Below are positions 27,370 to 35,953 of a DNA stretch of 64,000 nt, one piece after another. Below the pieces are notes generated by a model that saw only the letters and a list, made by a program, of their open reading frames with translations, did not search any database and was not told where the DNA came from. Origin of the DNA: Kordia periserrulae (GTDB lineage Bacteria > Bacteroidota > Bacteroidia > Flavobacteriales > Flavobacteriaceae); NCBI RefSeq assembly GCF_003054265.1, contig NZ_QBKT01000003.1, forward strand, positions 62,001 to 126,000. The letters run 5' to 3'. Made by a program: the position numbers and the translations under genes. Every line of letters begins with the position of its first letter. Position 1 is the stretch's first letter.

Positions 27370-27942
27370 TTAGTTGTTTTTCCTTTTTAGAGTCTCTATA
27401 TATCCTTTCGTTCGTAATTTTTTTCGCAAAGAGTATATTGTCAATCCGATAATAATAATATATATAGATACAAACTTTAAAATTCCAGATTCAGCTAGAT
27501 ATAAGCAAAAATGTAAAATTCCCACTCTCATATTTGTTAGCGGAAATTTTTCTCCGTTAGAAATTCCAATATAAAAATAAATTGAGCAAGAAAAACAAAA
27601 CAAAATAAATGCCATAAAGAAATAATGTACTTTGGCATATTCAATATTACTTGGCAAGTCTTTCCAATACTTAAATTCAGACAGATTTTCTTTTATAAAG
27701 TCAACAATTTCTGTTTTAATCTTTTCACTTTCTATAGATATTTTTTCCACAGAATTTTTATCATAGAATTTTAGATGTTTAGATTTTTCACTATTCTCAA
27801 TTTTTTTAATTTTATTTAATGATATTTTGTCAAAGTATTCAGGTATTTCTGTTATTTTTTTTTCGCTTTGTCCGTAATAAACATAATTGTCTCTAATTAA
27901 AACAATATCTTTTGTGTTTGGTATTTGCCAATATTTATTCAT
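27370..27942 (-). CDS. Accessory membrane protein of unknown function
   Basis: This 190-residue protein starts at the ATG at 27942 (MNKYWQIPNTKDIV). The first 100 residues are polar and Lys-rich, then two membrane segments occupy about residues 108-128 and 150-172, and the tail is basic (LRKKLRTKG). The coding region is very AT-rich (mostly A/T third positions), more than the core genes. I recognise no family. Its stop abuts repeat copy A, giving a gene-plus-repeat unit. Confidence 0.6.
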   Translation of the reverse strand: MNKYWQIPNTKDIVLIRDNYVYYGQSEKKITEIPEYFDKISLNKIKKIENSEKSKHLKFYDKNSVEKISIESEKIKTEIVDFIKENLSEFKYWKDLPSNIEYAKVHYFFMAFILFCFSCSIYFYIGISNGEKFPLTNMRVGILHFCLYLAESGILKFVSIYIIIIGLTIYSLRKKLRTKGYIETLKRKNN

Positions 27943-28123
27943 CAGATAGTTTTTGCGCCAATTAATGCCAATGGGAAGTGTATCTTTCAGTGGCGACCAA
28001 GAAAGCACTGCCCAATTTTTTTCAATCGTAAAGTTAGAAAATAAACCTCAAACTTTTGGTTTCAGTTCCTAAACCTCGCGATTGAAGATACAAAGTGTTA
28101 TTTGCAGTTTTTTACGACGTCCT

Positions 28124-28400
28124 TTATTCAACTTTTAAAGTCATTACACAAAAAGAAAATCCATCATGAATTTTTGGGTCGAACATATTTGCTGCAGTTT
28201 GAACTATATAATATCCAGAGCCGTATTCTCTTTTCCAAAGTTCTTTATCTGCAATATCTTTAGCCATTTCATCCGTTACCTTTATGATTTCACCAGCTTT
28301 TGGCTCGTCCATTAAAATATAATTAATCCAAAAATGACCACTATTATTTGATAATTCCTTTATGCTTTTATGAAGCCAAACTTTTGATTTGTATATATGT
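28124..28400 (-). pseudogene. Gene remnant lacking a usable start
   Basis: The open frame from 28400 down to 28124 reads as a coherent protein end (KVWLHKSIKELSN, then GHFWINYILMDEPKAGEI, then GFSFCVMTLKVE) of about 90 residues. The first ATG is only at 28312 and would cut it to 62 residues. Upstream the frame is closed by a stop at the end of the next gene. It looks like a 5'-truncated or frameshifted gene. Family unknown. Confidence 0.4.
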
Positions 28401-28487
28401 TTATCTTACTGAATCTTTTTTGATTGGTTCACTCAATTTTTGATTTAGCTCCTTAATTTCTTTATTTTGAGATTTTAGTAATTCAAT

Positions 28488-28853
28488 TTATTTAGATTGC
28501 CAGATTTCGTCAGATTTTTGGTCAGATTCGGCGAATCCTAATGATTGATGGCCAATATAAATTGTTAAAAGAGCTAAAACAATGGTCAGTCCAGTTAAAG
28601 TCCAGTTTATAAATGTTGTCTTTTTGTTTTTCTTGTTCTGTTCTTTTATTAATTCTAATAGTCCAGATTGAATTCGTTTATTCAATTCAGATTGTCCTAA
28701 TTGAATCATTGAAATATAATAACTTGCACCTAAAGTTACGTTGACATTTGGTTTGGTAACGTTTGTTGTTCTTTTTGCACAGTCAGAGATGACTTGCTGA
28801 ATCTCGTCATTAGTCATTTCATCAGGATAGGAACTTGGTATTTCTAATTTCAT
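28488..28853 (-). CDS. Small membrane protein, possibly shortened by an in-frame stop
   Basis: This 121-residue protein has a polar N-terminal half, a single membrane segment at about residues 88-108 (FINWTLTGLTIVLALLTIYI) and ends WQSK. Directly after the TAA at 28488-28490 the same frame continues for 28 sense codons (IELLKSQNKEIKELNQKLSE...) to a second TAA at 28401-28403. That tail looks like a natural coiled coil. The annotated end may thus be a nonsense mutation of a 150-codon gene. Function unknown; no family recognised. Confidence 0.55.
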   Translation of the reverse strand: MKLEIPSSYPDEMTNDEIQQVISDCAKRTTNVTKPNVNVTLGASYYISMIQLGQSELNKRIQSGLLELIKEQNKKNKKTTFINWTLTGLTIVLALLTIYIGHQSLGFAESDQKSDEIWQSK

Positions 28854-28887
28854 TTTTTGTTACTGTTCGATATTTTTCTCAAATTGC

Positions 28888-29014
28888 CACAACGGTTTCG
28901 TATAACCGTCAGTTACGGGTTAAATGCGTTAATTTTCGGTTTAGTACAGACTTTAGTAATTCCGAGTGGATTCGGACGTAGTCGAATCCGCCGTAATTGC
29001 GGTTATACATTGTG
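28888..29014. repeat. 127-base attC-like palindromic element
   Basis: Outer arms CACAAC/ATTGTG and GTATAACCG (28900-28908)/CGGTTATAC (29000-29008) enclose an inner hairpin GGATTCG (28968-28974)/CGAATCC (28983-28989). The layout of two nested arm pairs with an unpaired spacer recalls integron attC sites, but the core does not match GTTRRRY exactly and there is no integrase gene here. The remaining part of this 587-base gap (29015-29217) shows no clear gene. Confidence 0.5.
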
Positions 29015-29217
29015 CCTGTTGCACAAGTCTAAGATATTGAATAATTGCTTATCTTACTATATGCAAGGTAAGAAAATCTATCAATAAAAATTATTCAACA
29101 ATTTTCAGTTAAGTGATTGCATTCCCAAGGAGAACTTTTATCGTCGTTTATTAGCTGTTTTGGACTTGGATTATTTGTGCACTTGGCTGCAATTACTTAC
29201 AACCTGAAAAAGAACCT

Positions 29218-29433
29218 GAAATTTATTACGAAAAATGCAAAAAGTGGAGCAAGATCACTTGCTTTGGTCATTTTTAAAATAAAGTTACTATATGGTCACG
29301 ATAGCTGGGTTTTAATCGGTGTTAATTTTAGGATTCCACAGGAAAACTCAAAAGAAAGGCACTTTTAAAAGTGCTAAGAATGCCTTGTTTTTTGTGGAAT
29401 TATTGGGTTGTGCAACGGTTACCAATGTTAGCA
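29218..29433. repeat. Long direct repeat, copy B
   Basis: This copy matches 27174-27368 with small indels. It contains a perfect 16-base palindrome GCACTTTTAAAAGTGC (29359-29374) and an ATTCCACA/TGTGGAAT pair around it. It ends eight bases before the stop codon of the minus-strand TPR gene. Confidence 0.75.
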
Positions 29434-29440
29434 GAAGTTT

Positions 29441-30823
29441 TTATTTTGTTAATTCAATAAATTTTGGATTCACCCAAAGGTTTTGTAATTCAGGAAAGTT
29501 TTTCGCATCTTCTTTTAATTCAGATTCCAACCTAAAAGTTGATTCTAAAAACTTTAAACTTTCGTCTGTTTTATTTTGCAAATTTTTTATTATTGCCATT
29601 TGATAATAGTTCCAAGAAAACTCTTGAATCTTATTCAAATCTTCGTATAATTCAATTGCTTCATCTAGTTTCCCAATTCCCTTTAAATACAAACCTTTAT
29701 TATATTTAAGTTGATATTTGGCATCTTCATTTGATTCACTTTCAATAATGTCAAATTGCTTTAAAGCTTCTTTTTGGGGAAATTGTCCCAAAGTATTCAG
29801 CATTAATTGAATAGTTATTTGTTCTGTATAATAATTTATAAATAATTTTTTGACAGATTGTAAAGCTTCGTTAATTTGATTTTGCTTTAAGTGGTATTGA
29901 ATGATATAAATTAAGCCGTTTGGATTTTCGGAATCATGCTTTAAAATGTCTTTTATATATGAAATAAATTCTTCTTCAGTGAGTTTGTTTTCTTGAAAAA
30001 GTTCAAAAACTATATCTACTTTATTATCTAAAATTTGCTTATGGTTTGGTTCAAACTCAAGTGCTTTGTTGGTAAACAGCAATGCTTTTTCATTGTCATT
30101 TTTCAATGAGAATAATTTTCCCTTGTTTGCGTAAGCTAATGTTGCTTTTTCGTCCAATTCGATAGCTTTGTCAAATAATTCCAGCGCATTTTCCAAATCT
30201 CCTCTTTCCATTTGATAAGCACCATAACCAATGTATTTATCGATTTGGTCTTTATCTACATTTCCTTTTTTATGTTCAGGATTTGGTTGAATTTTAATTT
30301 CTGAAATTTCACCGGAATCTAGTTTAGATTGAAAATCATCAACCATTTCAGTAACTTTTTTGCGAAGTTTAGAAATGATATTGTCAGCTTGATTTACATT
30401 TAACCCTTCTTTTAAAAGGTTAAACTTGACCAATTCATAATTTAAAATGTTTTGTTGATACCAATTTTCAGCTTTAGTTAAAATTTCGTCTTGATACACT
30501 TCACTTTCAAAAATGTTATTTTTAATGCCAAGATTTTTTTCAAATGATTCATCTAATTTACGATTTAAATAGGGTTTAACTTGCTCAAGAATTATTTGAA
30601 TTTGATTATTATCTAAACCAATGTTTCCCAATTCCTTAATAGCATTTTCTCTTTTATAATCAGATTCTTCAATTTTCCACAATGCTAAAGCACATGCCTC
30701 TCGTTGAAACTGCATTGAATTGAATTTATCATTACTGATAGTTTCTGTAGTCTTAGAAAAACTTGTTTCTAATTGTTTTTCTGAATCTTTTGGTTTCTTT
30801 TTTAGAAAATCAAATATTCCCAT
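29441..30823 (-). CDS. Tetratricopeptide-repeat protein, accessory
   Basis: This 460-residue protein starts MGIFDFLKKKPKD and has no signal peptide. After a helical N-terminal region of about 190 residues, TPR units are visible at about 200-265 (GAYQMERGDLENALELFDKAIEL, then AYANKGKLFSLKNDNEKAL) and again at about 370-430. The N-terminus resembles cytosolic DnaJ-independent scaffold proteins, but no enzyme domain is seen. The coding region is AT-rich and is bordered by repeat copy B and by a palindromic region upstream, like a self-contained unit. Role unknown, probably protein-protein interaction. Confidence 0.75.
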   Translation of the reverse strand: MGIFDFLKKKPKDSEKQLETSFSKTTETISNDKFNSMQFQREACALALWKIEESDYKRENAIKELGNIGLDNNQIQIILEQVKPYLNRKLDESFEKNLGIKNNIFESEVYQDEILTKAENWYQQNILNYELVKFNLLKEGLNVNQADNIISKLRKKVTEMVDDFQSKLDSGEISEIKIQPNPEHKKGNVDKDQIDKYIGYGAYQMERGDLENALELFDKAIELDEKATLAYANKGKLFSLKNDNEKALLFTNKALEFEPNHKQILDNKVDIVFELFQENKLTEEEFISYIKDILKHDSENPNGLIYIIQYHLKQNQINEALQSVKKLFINYYTEQITIQLMLNTLGQFPQKEALKQFDIIESESNEDAKYQLKYNKGLYLKGIGKLDEAIELYEDLNKIQEFSWNYYQMAIIKNLQNKTDESLKFLESTFRLESELKEDAKNFPELQNLWVNPKFIELTK

Positions 30824-30855
30824 AATTTGGTTTTAAAATTTCTGCCAACGTATGT

Positions 30856-30875
30856 ATAACAGGAATTCCTGTTAT
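30856..30875. repeat. 20-base perfect palindrome
   Basis: ATAACAGGAATTCCTGTTAT lies 33 bases upstream of the TPR gene start and is preceded by GCCAACGTATGT. It could be a repressor operator for that gene or the border of the repeat-flanked unit. The rest of the 451-base gap up to 31274 contains a degraded hairpin element (31182) and short A/T-rich tandem words, no gene. Confidence 0.5.
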
Positions 30876-31181
30876 TTCTACTATAACTAAACCTTTATAT
30901 TTATTAAAAATTTTAGTTATTTTTAAAAATACACTATTCTCATTCAAAGTCAAAATCATCCAAAGGATTTTAATGTTTTCAATACTCATTTATGTTATAT
31001 GCGTATATATTTCTAAGGTTTTGGAACTTTGATGTTTCTAGTTATACTGTACATATCGTAAACTTCTGCCTTTTCCAACTTAAGAAACGTTGCTTGTTAT
31101 GTTGGTATCGGCTTCGCCTCTTGGTATTTTGGTATTTTAGTAGGTTAGTAGTTGAGGTTTTGATGCTTTGTAAATATATAT

Positions 31182-31217
31182 CGTCAAGCTAAACTTGATT
31201 TAGCTTTCCATAACAGT
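31182..31217. repeat. CGTCA-hairpin-TCCAT dispersed element
   Basis: CGTCA, arm AGCTAAA, loop CTTGA, arm TTTAGCT, TTCCATAACAGT. It is the same as the element at 12453-12488 except in the arms, where paired changes keep the stem. Confidence 0.65.
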
Positions 31218-31274
31218 AAAAAAATCAAAAATCGTCAATCTACAATCGTAAATCAACAATCGTAAATCAAAAAC

Positions 31275-32252
31275 CTAGTTTTCCAAAATTCCCAAATGCA
31301 AAATACGACCACCTGTTTGCGAAACGGGATTTACGTTTTTCCCAATAATCACACCTTTTTCGGGTGCGAAATATTCTTCCGTAATATCACCAAAAATATT
31401 GCGTAAAGTTGCGATTTTCTCTCCTTTTTCTACAATATCCGTCAAGCGGGAATGAACTGTGAGTAAGCCACCTTTAGCAGTATAAATCCAATAGGATTTT
31501 TTACATAAAATAGCCTTTTCTTCCGCTTCTTCCACTTCACAATCGAGAATATTAAAGACGCTGAGTAAGTTGTAAATTCCGGTCAATCCATCGCGAATCA
31601 AGCCTTTTTGGAACAAATTAGGATTCCCAACTTCCATCGTAATGGCAGGAATTCCTAGTTCGTTGGCAGTTCCACGTAGGGTACCGTCACTTGGCGGATT
31701 GTGCACAATAATCTGTGCATTTTGTAACATCGCCATTTTTTGTACCGTTGCATCTTTCATATCTGCACGCACATAATACGAGTTGATGCGTCCGTTGCTG
31801 GCTGTGTGCAAATCAATTAAATAATCAAACTGATTGAGAATTTTATGTACAAAACTCCACGTATATGCCTGACTCACATTGCCTTTTTCTTTTCCAGGCA
31901 TAATATGGTTTAAATCGACATCATCAATAAATCGGCGTCGGTTTCTAATGTACGAAGGCACATTTACCACAGGAATTCCAACAATCGTTCCTTGAAGTTC
32001 GGCAACGTTCAACTCGCTAAACAGTTTTTGAATTACAGAAATTCCATTCAATTCGTTTCCGTGAACTGCGGCGGTAATTCCCACTACTTTTCCTTCGGTG
32101 CTTCCTTTAGCAACAATCACAGGAATGCTAACGGGACTTCCGAGTCCGTCTTCCGCAATTTTGAGCCAATATCTTGAAATAGATTCCTTTTGAATATTTT
32201 TTATGTCAATTTCCTCAACATGTATTGGTGTTTGTTTTTGATCAATTTTCAT
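31275..32252 (-). CDS. Succinylglutamate desuccinylase/aspartoacylase-family deacylase
   Basis: This 325-residue protein is an M14-like zinc hydrolase of the AstE/AspA family that cleaves N-acyl amino acids or similar amides. The zinc site is visible as AAVHGNELNG (HxxE) and LIDLHTASNG (third His); the catalytic Glu lies in AITMEVGNP. A C-terminal beta-barrel-like domain starts near residue 240. Its start overlaps the stop of the upstream ATP-grasp gene by 11 bases, so it is the third gene of a translationally coupled operon. Substrate unknown; context suggests a product of the two ligases. Confidence 0.88.
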   Translation of the reverse strand: MKIDQKQTPIHVEEIDIKNIQKESISRYWLKIAEDGLGSPVSIPVIVAKGSTEGKVVGITAAVHGNELNGISVIQKLFSELNVAELQGTIVGIPVVNVPSYIRNRRRFIDDVDLNHIMPGKEKGNVSQAYTWSFVHKILNQFDYLIDLHTASNGRINSYYVRADMKDATVQKMAMLQNAQIIVHNPPSDGTLRGTANELGIPAITMEVGNPNLFQKGLIRDGLTGIYNLLSVFNILDCEVEEAEEKAILCKKSYWIYTAKGGLLTVHSRLTDIVEKGEKIATLRNIFGDITEEYFAPEKGVIIGKNVNPVSQTGGRILHLGILEN

Positions 32253-33249
32253 TCGCTTTTTCTATAAAAAATTTTAGTAATTCATTTACTGCTTTTTGCA
32301 CGGGCTGACGACCTTCTTTTTGGTGAAATTGATATACGCCGCCAACACTAGTGACATTAATTTCAGAAAGGATTCTTTTGCCCGCGTCGTTTGTGAGCGT
32401 GTCAAGTCCGTACATAGCAATGCCTAATTTTTTTAGGAATGGATTTACCGTACGTACCATTTCTAACTCTTCTGGTGTGATGATGGTATCTGTAGGAGTT
32501 CCGCCACTAGAAATATTGCACAACCACGAATCTGTAGCTGGCATGCGTAGTGTGGCGCCAAGAATTTCTCCGTTAATAACTACAATTCTTTTATCGCCTT
32601 CACGCACATTTTTTAAAAACTTTACTGCCAAATACTCAAACGGATTTTTGTATAATTCGTTAAAAAAGTCGAGCTTAGAAAGTAATTTGTTGCCTTCCCA
32701 TACATTTTCGCGATCTAGTTTTACAATGCCTTTTCCACCGTAAGAATTGATAGGTTTTAGTACAATTTCCTCATGTTTTTCTGTAAAATCGATGATGTCG
32801 TCTACTGTAGTGCATAAACGCATTGGCGCGCATAACTCTGGAAAATTGAGCAAATATTTTTTAGTACCTGCAATTTCAATTCCTGAAGGATTATTAACAA
32901 TAACTTGATGTTTGCAAACGTCTTTTAAAAATGTCAATTGGGCAGCACTCAATGGCGGCGGCAATCGCAACCAAACAAAGTCGTATGCTCGAATACTTTT
33001 TTGGGAGAGATTTTTGTGAAAACAAGCACCATCTTCCGTAAACTTCAACGAAGAATCAACAGCATTTACCCACAAGGTTGAGGCATTTCTATCTTTTAAA
33101 AATGACTGATTTTGCGGAATTCCTAACGAAGTAATGTCAACCGAAGCCACCAATTCATGGTTTGGCATTTCACTTGCCATCACGTACACAGAGTTTTGCA
33201 CGCTGTGATTCGTGTGATCGGTAATGATGAGTATATTGTATGTTTTCAT
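32242..33249 (-). CDS. RimK/GshB-like ATP-grasp ligase
   Basis: This 335-residue protein resembles glutathione synthetase and RimK-type ligases, which join a carboxylate to an amine through an acyl phosphate. Seen are VWLRLPPPLS, EIVLKPINSYGGKGIVKL (ATP-grasp lysine and glycine-rich loop), GDKRIVVINGEILGA and LSEINVTSVGGVYQF with the metal-binding Glu/Asn. The ATG overlaps the previous stop as TAATG. It is the middle gene between an ATP-grasp-like protein and a deacylase. Substrates cannot be read from the sequence. Confidence 0.88.
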   Translation of the reverse strand: MKTYNILIITDHTNHSVQNSVYVMASEMPNHELVASVDITSLGIPQNQSFLKDRNASTLWVNAVDSSLKFTEDGACFHKNLSQKSIRAYDFVWLRLPPPLSAAQLTFLKDVCKHQVIVNNPSGIEIAGTKKYLLNFPELCAPMRLCTTVDDIIDFTEKHEEIVLKPINSYGGKGIVKLDRENVWEGNKLLSKLDFFNELYKNPFEYLAVKFLKNVREGDKRIVVINGEILGATLRMPATDSWLCNISSGGTPTDTIITPEELEMVRTVNPFLKKLGIAMYGLDTLTNDAGKRILSEINVTSVGGVYQFHQKEGRQPVQKAVNELLKFFIEKANEN

Positions 33250-34676
33250 TAACGAATTTTAATTTCGTCTAATAAACTTTGGTCGTTGTTCAAACTTTTG
33301 AAAAGGTCGTATTTAAACACACCTTTTGAATTAATTAAGGCTTTCGCCATTTTATCAATTGCAACGGTTGATAATACGGTTTGAATATACGCTTCGATTA
33401 AATCGTCCAAACCTAAACCTAATTTGTTAAAATCGCGTCGATCCATGAGTAACAATCGTTTGGAATCGCTTCCCCAAGAACCATCCGTTTCTTTAAACGA
33501 CAAGTTTGTTCCCAACATTTCCCAGCTGTCCGATCCACCATCAATATGGTCTTTTAAAGGTGCTTTGGCTCTGCGTGCGTAGGCTACTAATGGCAAAATT
33601 CCCTTATTTGTAGCGCTTACCATCAAGCGAATGTCTGCAATATAGGTTTCGTTTTTCTGGTTCGGAATCATTCCTACATGATACAATCTTCCAGAAGAAG
33701 TGACGCTACTCCAATTAGAATTTCCAATCAAACTTTGAATGATGAACAAATCGTAATCAAATTCAAGTTCCATAAAATCGTCCAATTCCTTTTCGTTGAT
33801 AATGGTGTACACACCTTGTCCTGCATTGCTATAGGGAACTTTGATAACCGCTTGTCCGCCCATTTTGTTTACCCACAACGGAATTTCCTCTTTGCGTACG
33901 TCCCAAATGGTTTCGGGTGTATTTATTTTTAAACCGTGAGCTTTCAATTCTCCATTAAAAATATCATACGCTTTTGCAGCGACCATTTTATTGCGTCCGC
34001 CAGCCAAGCATACTATGGTCGGATTTAATATTTTGGTTTTGGTATTTAGCGGTAATCTGTTCCACGGTTTTTGTGTCAAATAACGAAAAGCGGCGCGCAT
34101 CGGTAACGCTTTTTTGTCGTCATCTTCTTTAATGTACATAATTCCGTTTTCAAAATACACTTTTGGGTTTTTGTCATCTTTGTAAAAAGGCACGCAATGT
34201 ACAGGTTCATTCATCACATCGGCAATGACTTTGGCATATCCAAACACCTCAATTTCGTTTTTGTCATATACAACAGCCAAGCCGCCTTTTACGTCTTTAA
34301 TTTTTTTAATGTAGGGCTTAAAAGTACGCTCAATCATCAATCGGTAACTTCCTTGTTCTTCATTATCTTCTAACAAAGGCATGGATTTTTGACCAGAAGG
34401 GCAGGAGTTGTTTTCAATAACTACCATTTGTCGTTTCCCACCTGATGAGGTTACGTTTAACAAGTCTGCGCCGCCCCATTGGAAGTATTTGCATTTATAA
34501 TTGAGAATATCTCTTAATTTTTCGCGACTTACTGATGGATGCATGTGACAGTATCTTGTAATGATACGTTCTCTGTCTAGATTAAAAAAGAAATGTACCA
34601 TTGGATGTATGGTAGCGTTTAAAGCTTTTGGATACCAGTGATCTGTAGGCTCAAAATCATTTGGTTGAATAATCAT
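33249..34676 (-). CDS. ATP-grasp-like protein, first gene of ligase operon
   Basis: This 475-residue protein is not a well-known enzyme to me. An N-terminal region holds VVIENNSCPSGQKSMP. From about residue 255 it looks like an ATP-grasp fold: IPLWVNKMGGQAVIKVPYSNAGQGVY (Lys and Gly loop), then DLFIIQSLIGN and a late acidic region. The order suggests a carboxylate-amine ligase with an unusual front domain. It begins the operon with the GshB-like ligase and the deacylase. Confidence in the fold is moderate; the coding status is secure. Confidence 0.75.
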   Translation of the reverse strand: MIIQPNDFEPTDHWYPKALNATIHPMVHFFFNLDRERIITRYCHMHPSVSREKLRDILNYKCKYFQWGGADLLNVTSSGGKRQMVVIENNSCPSGQKSMPLLEDNEEQGSYRLMIERTFKPYIKKIKDVKGGLAVVYDKNEIEVFGYAKVIADVMNEPVHCVPFYKDDKNPKVYFENGIMYIKEDDDKKALPMRAAFRYLTQKPWNRLPLNTKTKILNPTIVCLAGGRNKMVAAKAYDIFNGELKAHGLKINTPETIWDVRKEEIPLWVNKMGGQAVIKVPYSNAGQGVYTIINEKELDDFMELEFDYDLFIIQSLIGNSNWSSVTSSGRLYHVGMIPNQKNETYIADIRLMVSATNKGILPLVAYARRAKAPLKDHIDGGSDSWEMLGTNLSFKETDGSWGSDSKRLLLMDRRDFNKLGLGLDDLIEAYIQTVLSTVAIDKMAKALINSKGVFKYDLFKSLNNDQSLLDEIKIR

Positions 34677-34782
34677 TTTTTTGTGTTTGATTTTTTATTT
34701 TAATTGGTATTAGATTAAAAATTTGTTTTTAAAACTCCGTAAAATACCTCTAGAAAATTGATGGTTTCCTAGAGGATATGTG

Positions 34783-35085
34783 TTACTCTTTAATTAATGT
34801 CAAAGCCGTGATAACGTAGCTCGTGTACTCTTCGCCGTCCACTTCTTCTTCAACGGACTTATAAGTTACTTTAAATTTTTTATTTTCAAAAGAATCGCTC
34901 ATTAAATCGAATTCTTTTAGCACAGCTTTTTCTACTTGTTGAAATTCATAAAGATCGTCGTTGCTGTCTGTAAAATAATATGTTCCGTCTTCATATCCGT
35001 CGTACGTTGCTTCAATAGTTTTGGTTTCGTTAATAGACGTGAAAAAGAAAATAAGAATGCTGGTAATAATTGTGATTGTTTTCAT
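34783..35085 (-). CDS. Small secreted acidic protein
   Basis: This 100-residue protein has a signal peptide of about 19 residues (ITSILIFFFTSINE) and an acidic mature part rich in Tyr, Asp and Glu with beta-strand alternation (ATYDGYEDGTYYFTDSNDD). No family recognised. It lies 106 bases upstream of the ligase operon on the same strand. A periplasmic location is inferred. Confidence 0.65.
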   Translation of the reverse strand: MKTITIITSILIFFFTSINETKTIEATYDGYEDGTYYFTDSNDDLYEFQQVEKAVLKEFDLMSDSFENKKFKVTYKSVEEEVDGEEYTSYVITALTLIKE

Positions 35086-35953
35086 GATAGTATATTTTTT
35101 AAATTAATTTTTGTGATTTTCCGATAGCGTATGTCAAGTAGAGTTCGGAAATCTCTAGTATGTGCTTGCCTAGCAGCATATACAGTTGATGTGACAGTTT
35201 TTAAGAACGATACTTTCTCTTAAAATTAAAATGGATAAAGTAATATGAACATATACACTTCCTTTATATAAAAGGAATTATGCGCGAACAAATATGACGA
35301 CTACGGTAGTGTCTACATACTTTAAAATGAAGTTTTTAACGGAAGTTAGCTTTAAGTTTCGGTTGCTTGGTCTAAAAGCTGTTATTGGATTTGACTTCCT
35401 AATTTCCAACAACCCGAAATCATACATATAACTCATGAATGTCAGCTAAAAGCTATGACGAATGTAGTTAAAAAATAAATATGACAATTATTTTTTCTCC
35501 TTTTTTTAAAAAATAGTATTCAGGATGATTTTTATAGAAATTGGATAGTATTTTTAATGCTTATGTTTTGTATATCAGCGTCTTGTGAGTTTGCTTTGAA
35601 AAAAACATAAAAAAAAATAAAAAAAGCCTTTTGAATTTATTTTTTGTGTATGTTTGCTTTGTAAATGAGTTCATCATAAGAACGCATTGCCTACAAAAAT
35701 GAATGCTTTTTTCAGATTCGGGCTCAGGAGCATAAAGAAGTCTACTCCAAAAGCAGTCTTACGTATCAGACGCCGAATTCTTAGGCTGACTTCTGAAATA
35801 GAACATACTTTCAAGTGTTTGTTACGGCGCACTTTTATACCATTTACGGTATTCGCTTTCCGTATTTAAGGAAATATTTTGTATTTTCCAGCTATTATAA
35901 TTTAATTAATAGCGCACACAGTTTTTCTTTAAATTTAAAAATTCATTACTACA
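35086..35953 (+). other. 868-base non-coding leader region before the polyamine operon
   Basis: The left half is very AT-rich and shows no gene. A TATGTTTG box at 35649-35656 with TTG at 35631 is a candidate promoter (short spacer). The stretch 35690-35870 has a clearly higher GC content and several stem-forming words (CAGAcGCC/GGCtgactTCTG, TACGG/CCGTA). It also encodes a 56-codon open frame from the ATG at 35699 with ten Arg. It may be a regulatory leader; no known riboswitch was recognised. Confidence 0.4.

Noticed and set aside
28857-29087. 76-codon plus-strand frame
   Set aside because: It is a translation through the palindromic element, with no start context and no protein-like pattern.
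27174-30875. Complete integron
   Set aside because: No tyrosine integrase or canonical GTTRRRY core site is visible, so only cassette-like layout is claimed.
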